From Pedobacter nyackensis (GTDB taxonomy: Bacteria > Bacteroidota > Bacteroidia > Sphingobacteriales > Sphingobacteriaceae), in assembly GCF_900176505.1 (NCBI RefSeq), contig NZ_FWYB01000004.1, forward strand, positions 267,910 through 331,909: a stretch of 64,000 bases of DNA, read 5' to 3'. The notes under the pieces were generated by a model. The model made no database searches. It was not told the origin of the DNA and saw nothing but the letters and a program-made list of their open reading frames with translations. Position 1 is the first letter of the stretch. Each line of letters begins with the position of its first letter. The position numbers were made by a program, and so were the translations under genes. Shown in pieces: positions 17,650 to 27,175 of this stretch.

Positions 17650-19344
17650 GTGAAATTAAACCGAATTAAACACTTAATTGCGCTTTTAATCGGGTTGCAA
17701 TTCATCAATCCAGCTTTTGCCCAAACCGGTGATTTTGATCCTGCGAAATTAGAAAGTGAGCTGAAGTTAAATAGCCAAAAGGCCTATGCCGCATGTGTAC
17801 GGATTGTTAATCTTGATGTTAATCAGCAGGCTGTAGGCGGATACTTTAGTGGGGTAGTGGTAGATGCAAAGGGACACATTCTTACAGCCGCCCATGCGAT
17901 AAATCCGAATCAGGCTTATCTGGTTAGTTTCCCTGATGGACGTGAGTTTAAAGCGAAAGGATTGGGGGTTATTCATTCCATAGATGGTGCCATGATTGTG
18001 ATCACTGAAAAAGGGAAATGGCCAATTGCCGAGATGGGTTACTCATTAACTTTAGAAACCAATGCCCCTTGTATGAGTATTTCTTATCCGGGAAGTTTTG
18101 CTGCTAAGAAGCCAACGATAAGATTCGGGTATATTGGCGAACCAAAGCATAAAACCAGCTTTATGCGTAGTACTTGTTTAATGGAGCCAGGAGATTCTGG
18201 AGGAGCATTGTTTGATCTTAAAGGAAGAGTAATTGGTATCCATAGTCGTGTAAGTTTTAATTTAGATGAGAACCTGGAGGCACCGATTGATAATTTTAGA
18301 AAATACTGGGAGGCATTAAAAGAACCTGCTGTGCATAATGCTTTTATCAAAGAAGAGCAGTTCAAGATGAACAAAAAGTTCAAACAACAGTTGCCGGTTC
18401 CGCAAATGACCGAACTCATCGCAAGTTACAAGGAGCAAGATGCTATTTATAAAAATAACGTTTTTACTGTGAAAGACTCGCTTAACGGCAGTGTTTTAAG
18501 TACACTAGTGAATCTGAACGGACTGCTGCTCGAATCGGGGCTGAAAGGGAAAAGTTTTTTCATCAGTAAAAGCTCAATGGTAGGAGCAAAGCCTAAAATA
18601 GAATTGAAAGATGGTAGTATGGCTGATGCAAAAGTAATTGCCCGGGATGAGGCGAACGACCTGGTACTCCTTCAAATTAATCAGGAAGTAGCGGGCGGTG
18701 TTAACTTGAATACTGCGGCAGTTAATTTTGGCTTTGAGCAATTAGGTACGTTCCTGATATCCCCTAAACCGAAAGCTGAGGCTGATATGAGCGTATTAGG
18801 AAATTTCCACGTCAGTATCCCGAAATCGCCTGAAAGGTATTTAGGAATCGGAGTGAGTTTTAACAATACTGACAATAAGATGCTGACTACAGGGGTGTTT
18901 CCCTTGGCATCTGAAAAGCAGGAAGCAAAACCTGATGATATTGCGGTATATGATGGACTAAAAAAAATCAATGATCGTATGATTTTAACGACAGACGATT
19001 TGCCGGAAGAATTGTCGAAATTTGAAACAAACCAATCCATAAAACTGGAATACACTAAGAATGGTGGGGCAACGCACACTAAAACAATTACATTAAAACC
19101 CCGCTATGTTAAATCTAATCCGCAAAAAGACTTGTTTGTGGAAGGAAAAAGTCTGCGACGTGATAATTTTAAAGAGGTGTTTGTTCATGATGCCAGATTA
19201 GCGCCATCAGAATGTGGAGGACCTGTATTTGATGCAAAGGGTAATTTTTATGGAATTAACATCGCCCGGTTAAGTCGCACGAGCAGTTTAGCTATCCCTG
19301 CACCCTTGATTGTGCAATTTGTAAAAGGAATAACAGTGCTTTAA
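17650..19344 (+). CDS. Secreted HtrA-like serine protease with a second, degenerate catalytic domain containing a nested PDZ
   Basis: A GTG start gives 564 residues with a signal peptide ending AFAQ. The first chymotrypsin/HtrA-like domain (about 35-225) keeps a full triad: His82 in LTAAHAI, Asp112 in SIDGAMI and Ser183 in GDSGGALF. A second HtrA-like unit begins near 281. It aligns in the strand after the usual His (IELKDG, ARDEANDLVLLQI with Asp337), but the His site reads SKSSM and the nucleophile site reads SECGG, placing Cys522 where Ser is expected. Between its two halves lies a PDZ-like domain (about 398-483, with YLGIGV and DGLKKIND). The first domain is probably active; the second may be a scaffold. 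It is the last gene of module B, next to the thioredoxin run. Confidence 0.82.
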   Translation: MKLNRIKHLIALLIGLQFINPAFAQTGDFDPAKLESELKLNSQKAYAACVRIVNLDVNQQAVGGYFSGVVVDAKGHILTAAHAINPNQAYLVSFPDGREFKAKGLGVIHSIDGAMIVITEKGKWPIAEMGYSLTLETNAPCMSISYPGSFAAKKPTIRFGYIGEPKHKTSFMRSTCLMEPGDSGGALFDLKGRVIGIHSRVSFNLDENLEAPIDNFRKYWEALKEPAVHNAFIKEEQFKMNKKFKQQLPVPQMTELIASYKEQDAIYKNNVFTVKDSLNGSVLSTLVNLNGLLLESGLKGKSFFISKSSMVGAKPKIELKDGSMADAKVIARDEANDLVLLQINQEVAGGVNLNTAAVNFGFEQLGTFLISPKPKAEADMSVLGNFHVSIPKSPERYLGIGVSFNNTDNKMLTTGVFPLASEKQEAKPDDIAVYDGLKKINDRMILTTDDLPEELSKFETNQSIKLEYTKNGGATHTKTITLKPRYVKSNPQKDLFVEGKSLRRDNFKEVFVHDARLAPSECGGPVFDAKGNFYGINIARLSRTSSLAIPAPLIVQFVKGITVL

Positions 19345-19379
19345 TTCCTGTCTTTTGATGATACCTTATTAAGGAGGAG

Positions 19380-19405
19380 CTGGATTATATCAAAGTATAA
19401 TCCAG
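19380..19405 (+). terminator. Hairpin closing module B
   Basis: A perfect 10-base inverted repeat (ctggattata / tataatccag) with a 6-base loop starts 36 bases after the protease stop. The tail is only moderately T-rich, so it is a probable but not strong intrinsic terminator. Confidence 0.5.
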
Positions 19406-19428
19406 TAATTCCATTTAATCCTCCATTT

Positions 19429-19482
19429 TATTTTTGGAGTCGTTGGTCTATTTTTGGTATTCGGATAGTTTTTATAAAACTA
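19429..19482 (+). promoter_or_regulatory. Putative promoter/operator region of module C
   Basis: Two copies of tatttttgg start at 19429 and 19449, exactly 20 bases apart; each contains a TAnnTTTG box, the Bacteroidetes -7 consensus. They are followed by a 17-base palindrome tagtttttataaaacta at 19466-19482. The SusC start is at 19515. Spacing to a -33 TTTG element is not ideal, so the exact promoter is uncertain. Confidence 0.4.
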
Positions 19483-19514
19483 TGCAAACTAACCCTTTAC
19501 CAATAAACTAATCA

Positions 19515-22500
19515 ATGAATCTAAAAGTGTTTGGCTTGTTCACTTTGGTAAGTATTTACCTTAGTCATCAGACAGGTTTTGCTCAAGAGCAAAATAAGAA
19601 AAGTACAAAAAAAGTTGTTGACGTCACTCATCAGGATAGAGAGATAATTGTTAGTGTTAAAGACAGAGACAATTTTAATCTATTAGACAGTGTTAGGGTG
19701 GTGATTGGTATACAGTCAAAGCACACCCTTAATGGTGTTGTAGTTTTTGAGAATATAGGAAAGGATTCTGTAGTACTGATCAACAAACCGGGATATTATG
19801 GTTTAGTGAAAAAACTATCTGCAGGAACTATGCAGATTTTTCTGCAAAAAAGTAATGAAGCTGCCGACGGATCAATTGTCAATACAGGATTGTATAGCAG
19901 ACCTAATTCCATATTTTCCGGAGCAGCAGTAACAGTTAGTGGTACCGATTTGCGTAAAGTTAACAGTAGCAGCTTCATTAATGCACTGAAATATTTTGTA
20001 CCTGCTCTTTCTGCTTCAAGAAGTAACCTTGTTGGTGGGGACCCGAATGCAATCTCGGATATCAGGTTAAGAGGCGCTAATAATTTCGCCTTTGGTGCTA
20101 TTGTCGCCAATAGTAAAACAGGACAAAAAGGAGTTCAGCTTGCGCCATCATCGGCTGATTATATTGCTTCCAATATATTTTCATCTGGTAGTCCTGTAAT
20201 CATTATGGATGGGGTACAGGTAAGTTTGCAGACTGCAACCGATTTCGATATCAACAGTATTCATAGCATTACCGTTTTAAAAGATGCTGCAGCCACAGCT
20301 GTTTATGGTTTGCGCGGTGCAAATGGTGTTATTGTCATTAAAACCATAAAGCCTCAAAGAGGACTGTTAAATGTTGGGATTATATCTGAACTGCAAATTG
20401 CTGCTGCGGATTTATCTTCTTTTAATGTATTAAATGCAAAAGAAAAGCTGGGCATCGAAAGTAAGGCAGGTTTGTATGCAGGCGATCTGGCACCGTATTA
20501 TGCAAAGCGTTATGATGATGCTTATAATAAAGGTATAAATACAAACTGGTTAGAAATGCCCTTGCGTCAGGGTATTGGAATGAAACATTCCCTTAGTCTG
20601 AGTGGTGGAAACGACGATATGGTTTATAGTGTAACCGCTGCTTTTAATGATAACCAGGGTAGCATGAAAGGTTCGTCTAGAAAAACGTCAGAGCTGGGGG
20701 CTTTATTTGGAGGCCGAATAAGGTCATTTTCGTTTGACAACAGATTTTCATATTTAGCTGCTGTTGCGTCGAACTCGCCTTACGGAACATTCAATACTTA
20801 TACCTTACAAAACCCATATTGGAATCCTTATGACCCAGAAACAGGGAAAACGCAAAAAATATTAGAGGAAATTACTATCGGAGGGAAAACAATCAATTTG
20901 ATGAACCCGGTATACAATACCACTATTGCAACTAAGGATATTGCTGATTATTCGAGAGTTAGTAACATAACCAATTTGAACCTGGTGATCAATGAAAAGC
21001 TGAAGCTAAATGGAAATGTAGGGATTAGTAAACAAATGGATGAAGTCAATTACTTCTTGCCACCTAGTCATACTACTTTTGCTGACGTTACTGCAGACAA
21101 TCTGTTTGAGAGAGGGCATTATGAATATACTTCAAATTCATTTATGAATATGGAAGCTGGACTTCGCCTGGATTACCATAATATATTTGGAAAACATGAA
21201 GTCTATGCAACTGCAGGACAAAATATGATCCAGACTTCAAGTGAATCTACTGGGTTAATAGTTCAAGGTTTTAATGTTGACCGATTATCAGATATTGCTT
21301 TTGGAGCTGCGTACGCTACAACAAAACCCATTACCGGAAAAATTATTACCAGATATGCTTCTACTTTTGCCAATGCAGTATATAGTTATGCAAATCGCTA
21401 CCAATTGGATTTATCTGCTGCCAATGATCTGCATTCTGCAATTGGAAGAAACGATAATAGCGTACTATTTTGGGGTGTTGGTTTATCATGGAATGTAAAG
21501 CAGGAAAGTTTTCTTGAATCAATTAAATGGATAAACAGGCTTAAATTAAGAGGAAGTTTAGGTACCACAGGTAATCAGTATTTCTTATCTTATCTGAACA
21601 GTACAACTTATAATTATTATACAAATCAACAGTATATCCCAGCTGGTACAGGAAGTGGTGTTATAGGCCGTGGGTTAGGCGCATACTTAACAAGTTATGC
21701 CAACCCTAATTTGAAGTCGCCCGAAACATTTAAACAAAACATAGGTTTGGATGTTGCAATGCTCGACAACAGACTAGCTTTAAATATTGATCTGTATCAA
21801 CAAAAAACTTCCAATCTAATTTTGCCTTTAATTTCTGATCTCTCTAGTGGTTTTGTTGATTATACTTATTATCAGAACCAGGGTAGTATTGAAAATAAAG
21901 GACTGGAGTTTAGTGCGCTAGGTACTATTTATAAATCCGATAAAAATAACCTGAACTGGAATCTGCGTGTAAATGGTAGATGGAACAAAGATGAAATTAC
22001 ATACCTGACAGGATATTCACCTAGCGCAATCTGGGCAGTACCTTCATTAGGCATTGATTCACAAACAGGAGTGGAAATGTTCCAGAAAAAGGATGGATCT
22101 ACAACAAGCGTTTGGGATGCAAATGATAAAGTTCTAGCCGGAGATTTGATGCCTTCTTTAATGGGCTCTTTTGGAACAGATGCCTCATTCAGACAGTTTT
22201 CTGCAGGTATCTATTTCAATTATCAATTGGGAGCTAAGGTCTATAACCAAACTTTAGCAGACAGGGTTGAAAATGCAGATGTCTTTTATAATGTAGATCG
22301 TAGAGCACTCATGCAAAATTGGACAAATACTATTCCAACATATGCAACAACCAGACTGGTTCAAAAGGACGATAGAATTCAATGCTCGTCAATCATGCTG
22401 GGTTATACTTTGCCAAAGAATCTTGCTAATAAAATCAAAGCTAAAAATATAGGTGTCAGGTGTATGTTGAATAACGTCTTTGAATGGGGAGGTGCCGAAA

Positions 22501-22565
22501 TGGAGCGCGGAATTTACTATCCGTTCCAACGGAACTATACTTTTTCTTTAAATGCAAATTTCTAA
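19515..22565 (+). CDS. SusC-type TonB-dependent transporter, divergent N-terminal domain, no STN
   Basis: The 1016-residue protein has a signal peptide ending GFAQ and a divergent N-terminal beta domain (about 38-112), where a carboxypeptidase-regulatory-like domain is expected but its usual GxVxD motifs are missing. The plug begins at GLYSRPNSIFSGAAVTV and includes IMDGVQV and VLKDAAATAVYGLRGANGVIVIKT. The barrel contains the IWAVPSLGID and DANDK segments shared by its paralogs and ends LNANF. Without an STN domain, no FecR signalling is expected, in line with the absence of sigma and FecR genes in front. SusD follows after 18 bases. It is the first of two SusC-SusD pairs in one apparent operon. 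Confidence 0.9.
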   Translation: MNLKVFGLFTLVSIYLSHQTGFAQEQNKKSTKKVVDVTHQDREIIVSVKDRDNFNLLDSVRVVIGIQSKHTLNGVVVFENIGKDSVVLINKPGYYGLVKKLSAGTMQIFLQKSNEAADGSIVNTGLYSRPNSIFSGAAVTVSGTDLRKVNSSSFINALKYFVPALSASRSNLVGGDPNAISDIRLRGANNFAFGAIVANSKTGQKGVQLAPSSADYIASNIFSSGSPVIIMDGVQVSLQTATDFDINSIHSITVLKDAAATAVYGLRGANGVIVIKTIKPQRGLLNVGIISELQIAAADLSSFNVLNAKEKLGIESKAGLYAGDLAPYYAKRYDDAYNKGINTNWLEMPLRQGIGMKHSLSLSGGNDDMVYSVTAAFNDNQGSMKGSSRKTSELGALFGGRIRSFSFDNRFSYLAAVASNSPYGTFNTYTLQNPYWNPYDPETGKTQKILEEITIGGKTINLMNPVYNTTIATKDIADYSRVSNITNLNLVINEKLKLNGNVGISKQMDEVNYFLPPSHTTFADVTADNLFERGHYEYTSNSFMNMEAGLRLDYHNIFGKHEVYATAGQNMIQTSSESTGLIVQGFNVDRLSDIAFGAAYATTKPITGKIITRYASTFANAVYSYANRYQLDLSAANDLHSAIGRNDNSVLFWGVGLSWNVKQESFLESIKWINRLKLRGSLGTTGNQYFLSYLNSTTYNYYTNQQYIPAGTGSGVIGRGLGAYLTSYANPNLKSPETFKQNIGLDVAMLDNRLALNIDLYQQKTSNLILPLISDLSSGFVDYTYYQNQGSIENKGLEFSALGTIYKSDKNNLNWNLRVNGRWNKDEITYLTGYSPSAIWAVPSLGIDSQTGVEMFQKKDGSTTSVWDANDKVLAGDLMPSLMGSFGTDASFRQFSAGIYFNYQLGAKVYNQTLADRVENADVFYNVDRRALMQNWTNTIPTYATTRLVQKDDRIQCSSIMLGYTLPKNLANKIKAKNIGVRCMLNNVFEWGGAEMERGIYYPFQRNYTFSLNANF

Positions 22566-22583
22566 AAGCGTAAAATCAGATTT

Positions 22584-23936
22584 ATGAAAAGTTTTAAAAT
22601 CAAAATATTAACTGTTGTAGGGGGGCTTTTACTGTTGTTTAGTGCATCATGTAAAAAATGGGTGAGCGACACCAGCGAACCTTTGCAGGTGGATGAATCA
22701 CTTGTATTTTCTACAGAAAAAGGCTTTCAGGATGTGTTAACTGGTGTATATCTGCAAATGGGCGATTCGACCCTTTATGGACGTGATTTATCAATGGGCG
22801 TTCTTTCTTTGCTGGGCAGGAGTTATGACCAGAATATTGAAACCTCTATAGGACCTTTGTTTTATGAAAGTGCCAGATATAATCTTCAGGGTGCTGACTT
22901 AAAGAAATATGCTGCTGAGGTATGGATAAAAATGTATCAGTCTATTGCTAATCTAAATAATCTTCTGGTAAATATCGAAGCTAAAAAAAGCATATTTACT
23001 GGTAATAATTACAATCGCTACAAAGGAGAAACCCTGGCTTTAAGGGCCTATTTACATTTCGATCTGCTTCGTTTATTTACGATGGCGCCGGCAGCTGGTA
23101 CAAGTTCTGGCCCTGGTATTCCTTACATTAAAACAATAAGTCCGGGTAAGGCAGCAATCTCCACTATAGATGAGGTGATGGGAATGTGTATAGAAGACCT
23201 GAAAACTGCAGAAAGTTTACTGAGTCCTACTGATGTAACAAATTATAGAATTAATAACTGGGCAGTGAAGGGAATGTTAGCCCGTTTATACTTATATAAG
23301 GGTGATCATGAAAATGCGAAACTGTGTGCCAATTCTGTAATAGAAAGCAACAAGTTTCTGCTAGCCAAAACGAATGCAGATCTGTTTTTTACCAATGAAA
23401 ATTTGTTTAATCTGTTTCTATATCAGTCGCAGTCTTTTCAGAAATCCGTATTTGCTGACCAGGCCAAACTGGGGCTAACCGCGGTTAATCAGACTGAACT
23501 TTATGTAAAAGTAAATGGTGCTGTGGCAGATTGGAGAAAATCATTTGTAGACCCTACAACAGGAAACGGGACAGGCGCTCCCTTTATGCCTAAAAAGTTC
23601 TATCCTTTCGCTTCAAAGCCTTCAATGCCCATGGTTCGTTTGACGGAAATGTACTATATAGCCGCAGAGTGTGCCCTAAAAGATGTTGATGCAGTTAAAG
23701 CTACTGCTTTACTCGATACCGTAAGGGTACACAGAAATTTGCCCAAATATCCTATCGCAGGGTTGACACTGGAAAATTTAGGAATAGAAATCAAGAACGA
23801 ATATCAAAAGGAGTTTATAGCAGAGGGACAGATGTTTTTTTACTACAAACGCAAGAATATGCCGTTTGCAACATTACCATTTACCAAAGTCCCGGTTGAT
23901 GGAAATGCATCATACCTTTTTGTTAAGCCAGAATAA
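22584..23936 (+). CDS. SusD/RagB-family substrate-binding lipoprotein (first of module C)
   Basis: The 450-residue protein has a lipobox ending SASC (Cys23) followed by KKWVSDTSEPLQ. SusD marks include the GFQDVLTGVYLQMG segment, the GETLALRAYLHFDLLRLF helix, WAVKGMLARLYLYKGD, VRLTEMYYIAAECAL and the FIAEGQMFFYYKRKN end. It should bind the substrate above the SusC encoded just before it. The next SusC starts 46 bases after the stop, so both pairs appear cotranscribed. Compared with the SusD at 27176 it is about 47 residues shorter, mostly in the central loops, so the two are unlikely to bind exactly the same ligand. Confidence 0.91.
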   Translation: MKSFKIKILTVVGGLLLLFSASCKKWVSDTSEPLQVDESLVFSTEKGFQDVLTGVYLQMGDSTLYGRDLSMGVLSLLGRSYDQNIETSIGPLFYESARYNLQGADLKKYAAEVWIKMYQSIANLNNLLVNIEAKKSIFTGNNYNRYKGETLALRAYLHFDLLRLFTMAPAAGTSSGPGIPYIKTISPGKAAISTIDEVMGMCIEDLKTAESLLSPTDVTNYRINNWAVKGMLARLYLYKGDHENAKLCANSVIESNKFLLAKTNADLFFTNENLFNLFLYQSQSFQKSVFADQAKLGLTAVNQTELYVKVNGAVADWRKSFVDPTTGNGTGAPFMPKKFYPFASKPSMPMVRLTEMYYIAAECALKDVDAVKATALLDTVRVHRNLPKYPIAGLTLENLGIEIKNEYQKEFIAEGQMFFYYKRKNMPFATLPFTKVPVDGNASYLFVKPE

Positions 23937-23982
23937 TTTTTTAAGCATCCGATTTCTAAAACATTTTTGTTAAACGATCAAT

Positions 23983-26900
23983 ATGAGTAACGACTATAAA
24001 ATATTAAACAAGACTTACAGGTCCATTTGTAGAGGATTGTCAGCACTGTTATTGCTAAACCTGCTTTCAACAAGTCTTTTTGCCCAAAATGTCACCATCA
24101 CTGGTACAGTTAAAGATGAAAAGGGTGGACCAATACCAGGGGCTGTTGTTCAGGATGTAAATAGTAAAATTGTCACCTCAACTAAAGCCAACGGTACTTA
24201 CGAGTTAAAAAACGTGTCCCCTAAAGCTACTTTAAGGTTCTCATATGTAGGTTTCAAACCGGTATACATGCCTTTAAAGTCAGGAGAAAAAATCGTGGAT
24301 GTTATCTTGAAAGCTTCAACAACAACTTTGGCAGAAGTATCTATCAATAACGGTTTGTATAAAAGACCAGTTGGGAATTTTACAGGTGCGGCAAAGGCAT
24401 ATTCGGGTGAAGAATTAAAAATGGTAAACCCTCGTAACGTGATTCAGGCATTGGCTGCAATCGATCCATCAGTACGTTTGACAGAAAATAATATCCTGGG
24501 TAGTGACCCGAATCAGTTGCCTGTTATACAGATTCGGGGACAAAATAATTTACCCGTGTCAGCTTCTGGTAATCCTACAACTGGAACACCGGTTTCAAAT
24601 GGTGATATGATGTCGAGTTATTTATCCAATCCAAATGAGCCTTTACTCATTTTGGATGGGTTTCAAACGACCATGCAAACGATTTACGATATGGACATCA
24701 ATCTGATTGCCAGCATTACCGTATTAAAAGATGCAGCGGCAACAGTTGCTTATGGTTCTAAAGCTGCAAACGGTGTAATTGTAGTCGAAACCAAACAACC
24801 CTTACCTGGTAAAATCAGAGCTACCTATTCTGTAAATTTTAATATTGAATTGCCTGATTTATCCTCTTATGATTTATTAGATGCAGAAGGAATACTCGAA
24901 GCCCAACGATTGGCTGGGATATATAGTGATGAAAATCGTTTCAATGATATTGCTAAAAAGCAATGGTACAATTACCGTTTAAATAATGCGAAAAGGGGAG
25001 TAAATACCTATTGGCTTTCACAACCTGTACAGATTGGTTTCGGCACAAATCATAGTTTTTCATTATCTGGTGGGGCCGGGGCATTACGTTATGGACTTAA
25101 CCTGAATTATAACAATTCTGAAGGTGTAATGAAAGAATCGTCCCGAAGCCGTTATAATTTAAGTTATAATCTTTCTTACGTAGTTAAGAACGTGAAGTTT
25201 GATAACCGGATAACCCTGGGCTATACTAAAGGTAACAATACGCCTTGGGGAAGCTTCAGAGATTATGCAGATCAGTTTCCTTTTTTCAGAAATAAAGATG
25301 AAGCGGGAAATATCATTAAAATATTAGAACCGAACAATAAGGAATTGGAATTTGATGGGAACGCACCCGGTGGAACCTTCACCAATCCATCTTATAACTC
25401 GACTTTAAATATAAAGGATTATTCAGCCAACTTAAGCATTGGGAACAACACCAATGTGGAATGGACAATAATGGATGGATTGCAATTGAGAGGTAGTTTG
25501 GGATGGAACAGGAATGTTCCAGAATCGGAAAGCTTTTACCCAGCTGATCACACTTCATTTGTAAAATCAATCTCGATATTTTCAGAGCTTGGAAGTTATG
25601 GACAATTAAGAGGGATAAATACAGCTATAGATGGTAAGATCAATGGAAGCTACCATAAAAAAATGGGTAATCATTCCCTGTTTGTTGCAGTGGGAGGTTC
25701 ATTTCAGCAAACATCAAGTCAAAGTACAAGGGTGGGCGTAACGGGTATCCCGATCGATTATCTTAGTGAATTGGGCTTGGCTAATGGTTTTGGTTTGTCG
25801 AATACTAGGCCCCTTTCTAATAAAAGCTTAACCAAAAGTTTGTCCAATTATTTGAGTTTAAGTTACAATTATGATGATCGATATACAGCAGAATTTACCT
25901 TCAACCAAAGTGGTTCTTCTCAATTTGGTTCCAATAATAAATTAGCCCCTTTTTATGGAGGTGGCGTGGCTTGGAACATTACAAATGAAGATTTTTTTAA
26001 AGAAAATGATATTGTACAATCAGCTAAGCTAAGAGCTAGTTTTGGTATCACTGGTAACCAGAATTTTTCTCCGTATATGTCAACCCAGGTATATGAGTAT
26101 AGCTTTATCAATGATTACCGCTTGTCACTTGGTGCATTGTTAAATAATTACGCCAACCCGGATTTGAAATGGCAGCAAACCTTAAAACAGAATCTGGGCT
26201 TAACCTTAGGTTTGTTTAAAGGAAAAATAAACGTTGGGATGGATTTGTTTAGAGAAACTACGGATAATTTGATTTTACCTCTGGATGTTGCACCCTCTAC
26301 AGGCTTTGTAAATTATCAGGATAACCTTGGAGGTACCAGAAATCAGGGGTACGAGGTTTCGATTTCTTCACCGCTGATTAAGAATTCAAAAAGAAATATA
26401 TTTTGGACGGTTGGCTTTAATACCGGCCATTATACCAATGTGATTACCAGGTTGTCGCCAGCTATTGAAGCTATTAATAAAGCTAATAACAGTTCTTTTG
26501 ATCGTGAAACTCAAAAATCGCCATTGCCAAGATTTGTCGTTGGACAATCAACGACCCAAATCTGGGCTGTTCCATCATTTGGGATTGATCCTGCAACCGG
26601 TAAAGAAGTATTTGAGAAATTAGACGGCAGCAGAACTTTTATTTGGGATGCTAATGATAAACGCCCAATTGGAGACGCAAACAGTAAGTTTAAAGGTGGT
26701 ATGTCATCAAATTTCACTTATAAAAACTTTGTGCTGAATTTTAATCTCGTTTTCCAAACAGGTGGATACATGTATAATCAAACGCTTGTTGATAGAGTTG
26801 AAAATGTTGATTTGCTTTCAGGTAATGCGGATCGCAGAGTACTTACAGACAGATGGAAACAGCCTGGTGATCATTCTTCTTTCAAATCGTTGGTATCTGG

Positions 26901-27156
26901 TCCAAATGCCGGGTTACAACTGACCAATGCCACTTCAAGATTTGTTCAAAAGAACGATTTTCTTGATATAACCAGTATGACTGTGGGATACAATTTCCCT
27001 TCAAACTTAAAGTGGGTTAAGGCTGCCCGCCTGTCCACACCACGCATCATGATTACCCAGAACAATTTTGCTCGTTTTGCTACAATCAAAACGGAACGCG
27101 GGACTGGTTATCCATTTGCCAGAAGTTTCAGCTTTGGCTTATCTACTAATTTCTAA
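23983..27156 (+). CDS. SusC-type TonB-dependent transporter (second of module C)
   Basis: The 1057-residue protein has a signal peptide ending LFAQ, a standard carboxypeptidase-regulatory-like domain (about 37-110, VTITGTVKDEKGGPIPGAVV), the plug (LYKRPVGNFTGAAKAYSG, LLILDGFQ, SKAANGVIVVET) and a barrel ending LSTNF. There is no STN domain, so this is a transporter without the FecR signalling module. Its barrel shares IWAVPSFGIDPATGKEVF with the SusC at 46458. It is flanked by two SusD genes, 46 bases behind one and 19 bases before its own partner. Two transporter pairs in one operon may take up related products of different size; the ligand is unknown. Confidence 0.92.
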   Translation: MSNDYKILNKTYRSICRGLSALLLLNLLSTSLFAQNVTITGTVKDEKGGPIPGAVVQDVNSKIVTSTKANGTYELKNVSPKATLRFSYVGFKPVYMPLKSGEKIVDVILKASTTTLAEVSINNGLYKRPVGNFTGAAKAYSGEELKMVNPRNVIQALAAIDPSVRLTENNILGSDPNQLPVIQIRGQNNLPVSASGNPTTGTPVSNGDMMSSYLSNPNEPLLILDGFQTTMQTIYDMDINLIASITVLKDAAATVAYGSKAANGVIVVETKQPLPGKIRATYSVNFNIELPDLSSYDLLDAEGILEAQRLAGIYSDENRFNDIAKKQWYNYRLNNAKRGVNTYWLSQPVQIGFGTNHSFSLSGGAGALRYGLNLNYNNSEGVMKESSRSRYNLSYNLSYVVKNVKFDNRITLGYTKGNNTPWGSFRDYADQFPFFRNKDEAGNIIKILEPNNKELEFDGNAPGGTFTNPSYNSTLNIKDYSANLSIGNNTNVEWTIMDGLQLRGSLGWNRNVPESESFYPADHTSFVKSISIFSELGSYGQLRGINTAIDGKINGSYHKKMGNHSLFVAVGGSFQQTSSQSTRVGVTGIPIDYLSELGLANGFGLSNTRPLSNKSLTKSLSNYLSLSYNYDDRYTAEFTFNQSGSSQFGSNNKLAPFYGGGVAWNITNEDFFKENDIVQSAKLRASFGITGNQNFSPYMSTQVYEYSFINDYRLSLGALLNNYANPDLKWQQTLKQNLGLTLGLFKGKINVGMDLFRETTDNLILPLDVAPSTGFVNYQDNLGGTRNQGYEVSISSPLIKNSKRNIFWTVGFNTGHYTNVITRLSPAIEAINKANNSSFDRETQKSPLPRFVVGQSTTQIWAVPSFGIDPATGKEVFEKLDGSRTFIWDANDKRPIGDANSKFKGGMSSNFTYKNFVLNFNLVFQTGGYMYNQTLVDRVENVDLLSGNADRRVLTDRWKQPGDHSSFKSLVSGPNAGLQLTNATSRFVQKNDFLDITSMTVGYNFPSNLKWVKAARLSTPRIMITQNNFARFATIKTERGTGYPFARSFSFGLSTNF

Positions 27157-27175
27157 TCTTTTGTATCATAATAAG

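Noticed and set aside
18681..19079. 132-codon open frame on the minus strand within the protease gene
   Set aside because: It is a shadow of the intact, domain-bearing plus-strand gene and has no recognisable features.
19515..22565. First SusC of module C as a truncated or broken gene
   Set aside because: Plug, barrel and terminal Phe are present and the length is normal; only the N-terminal domain is divergent.
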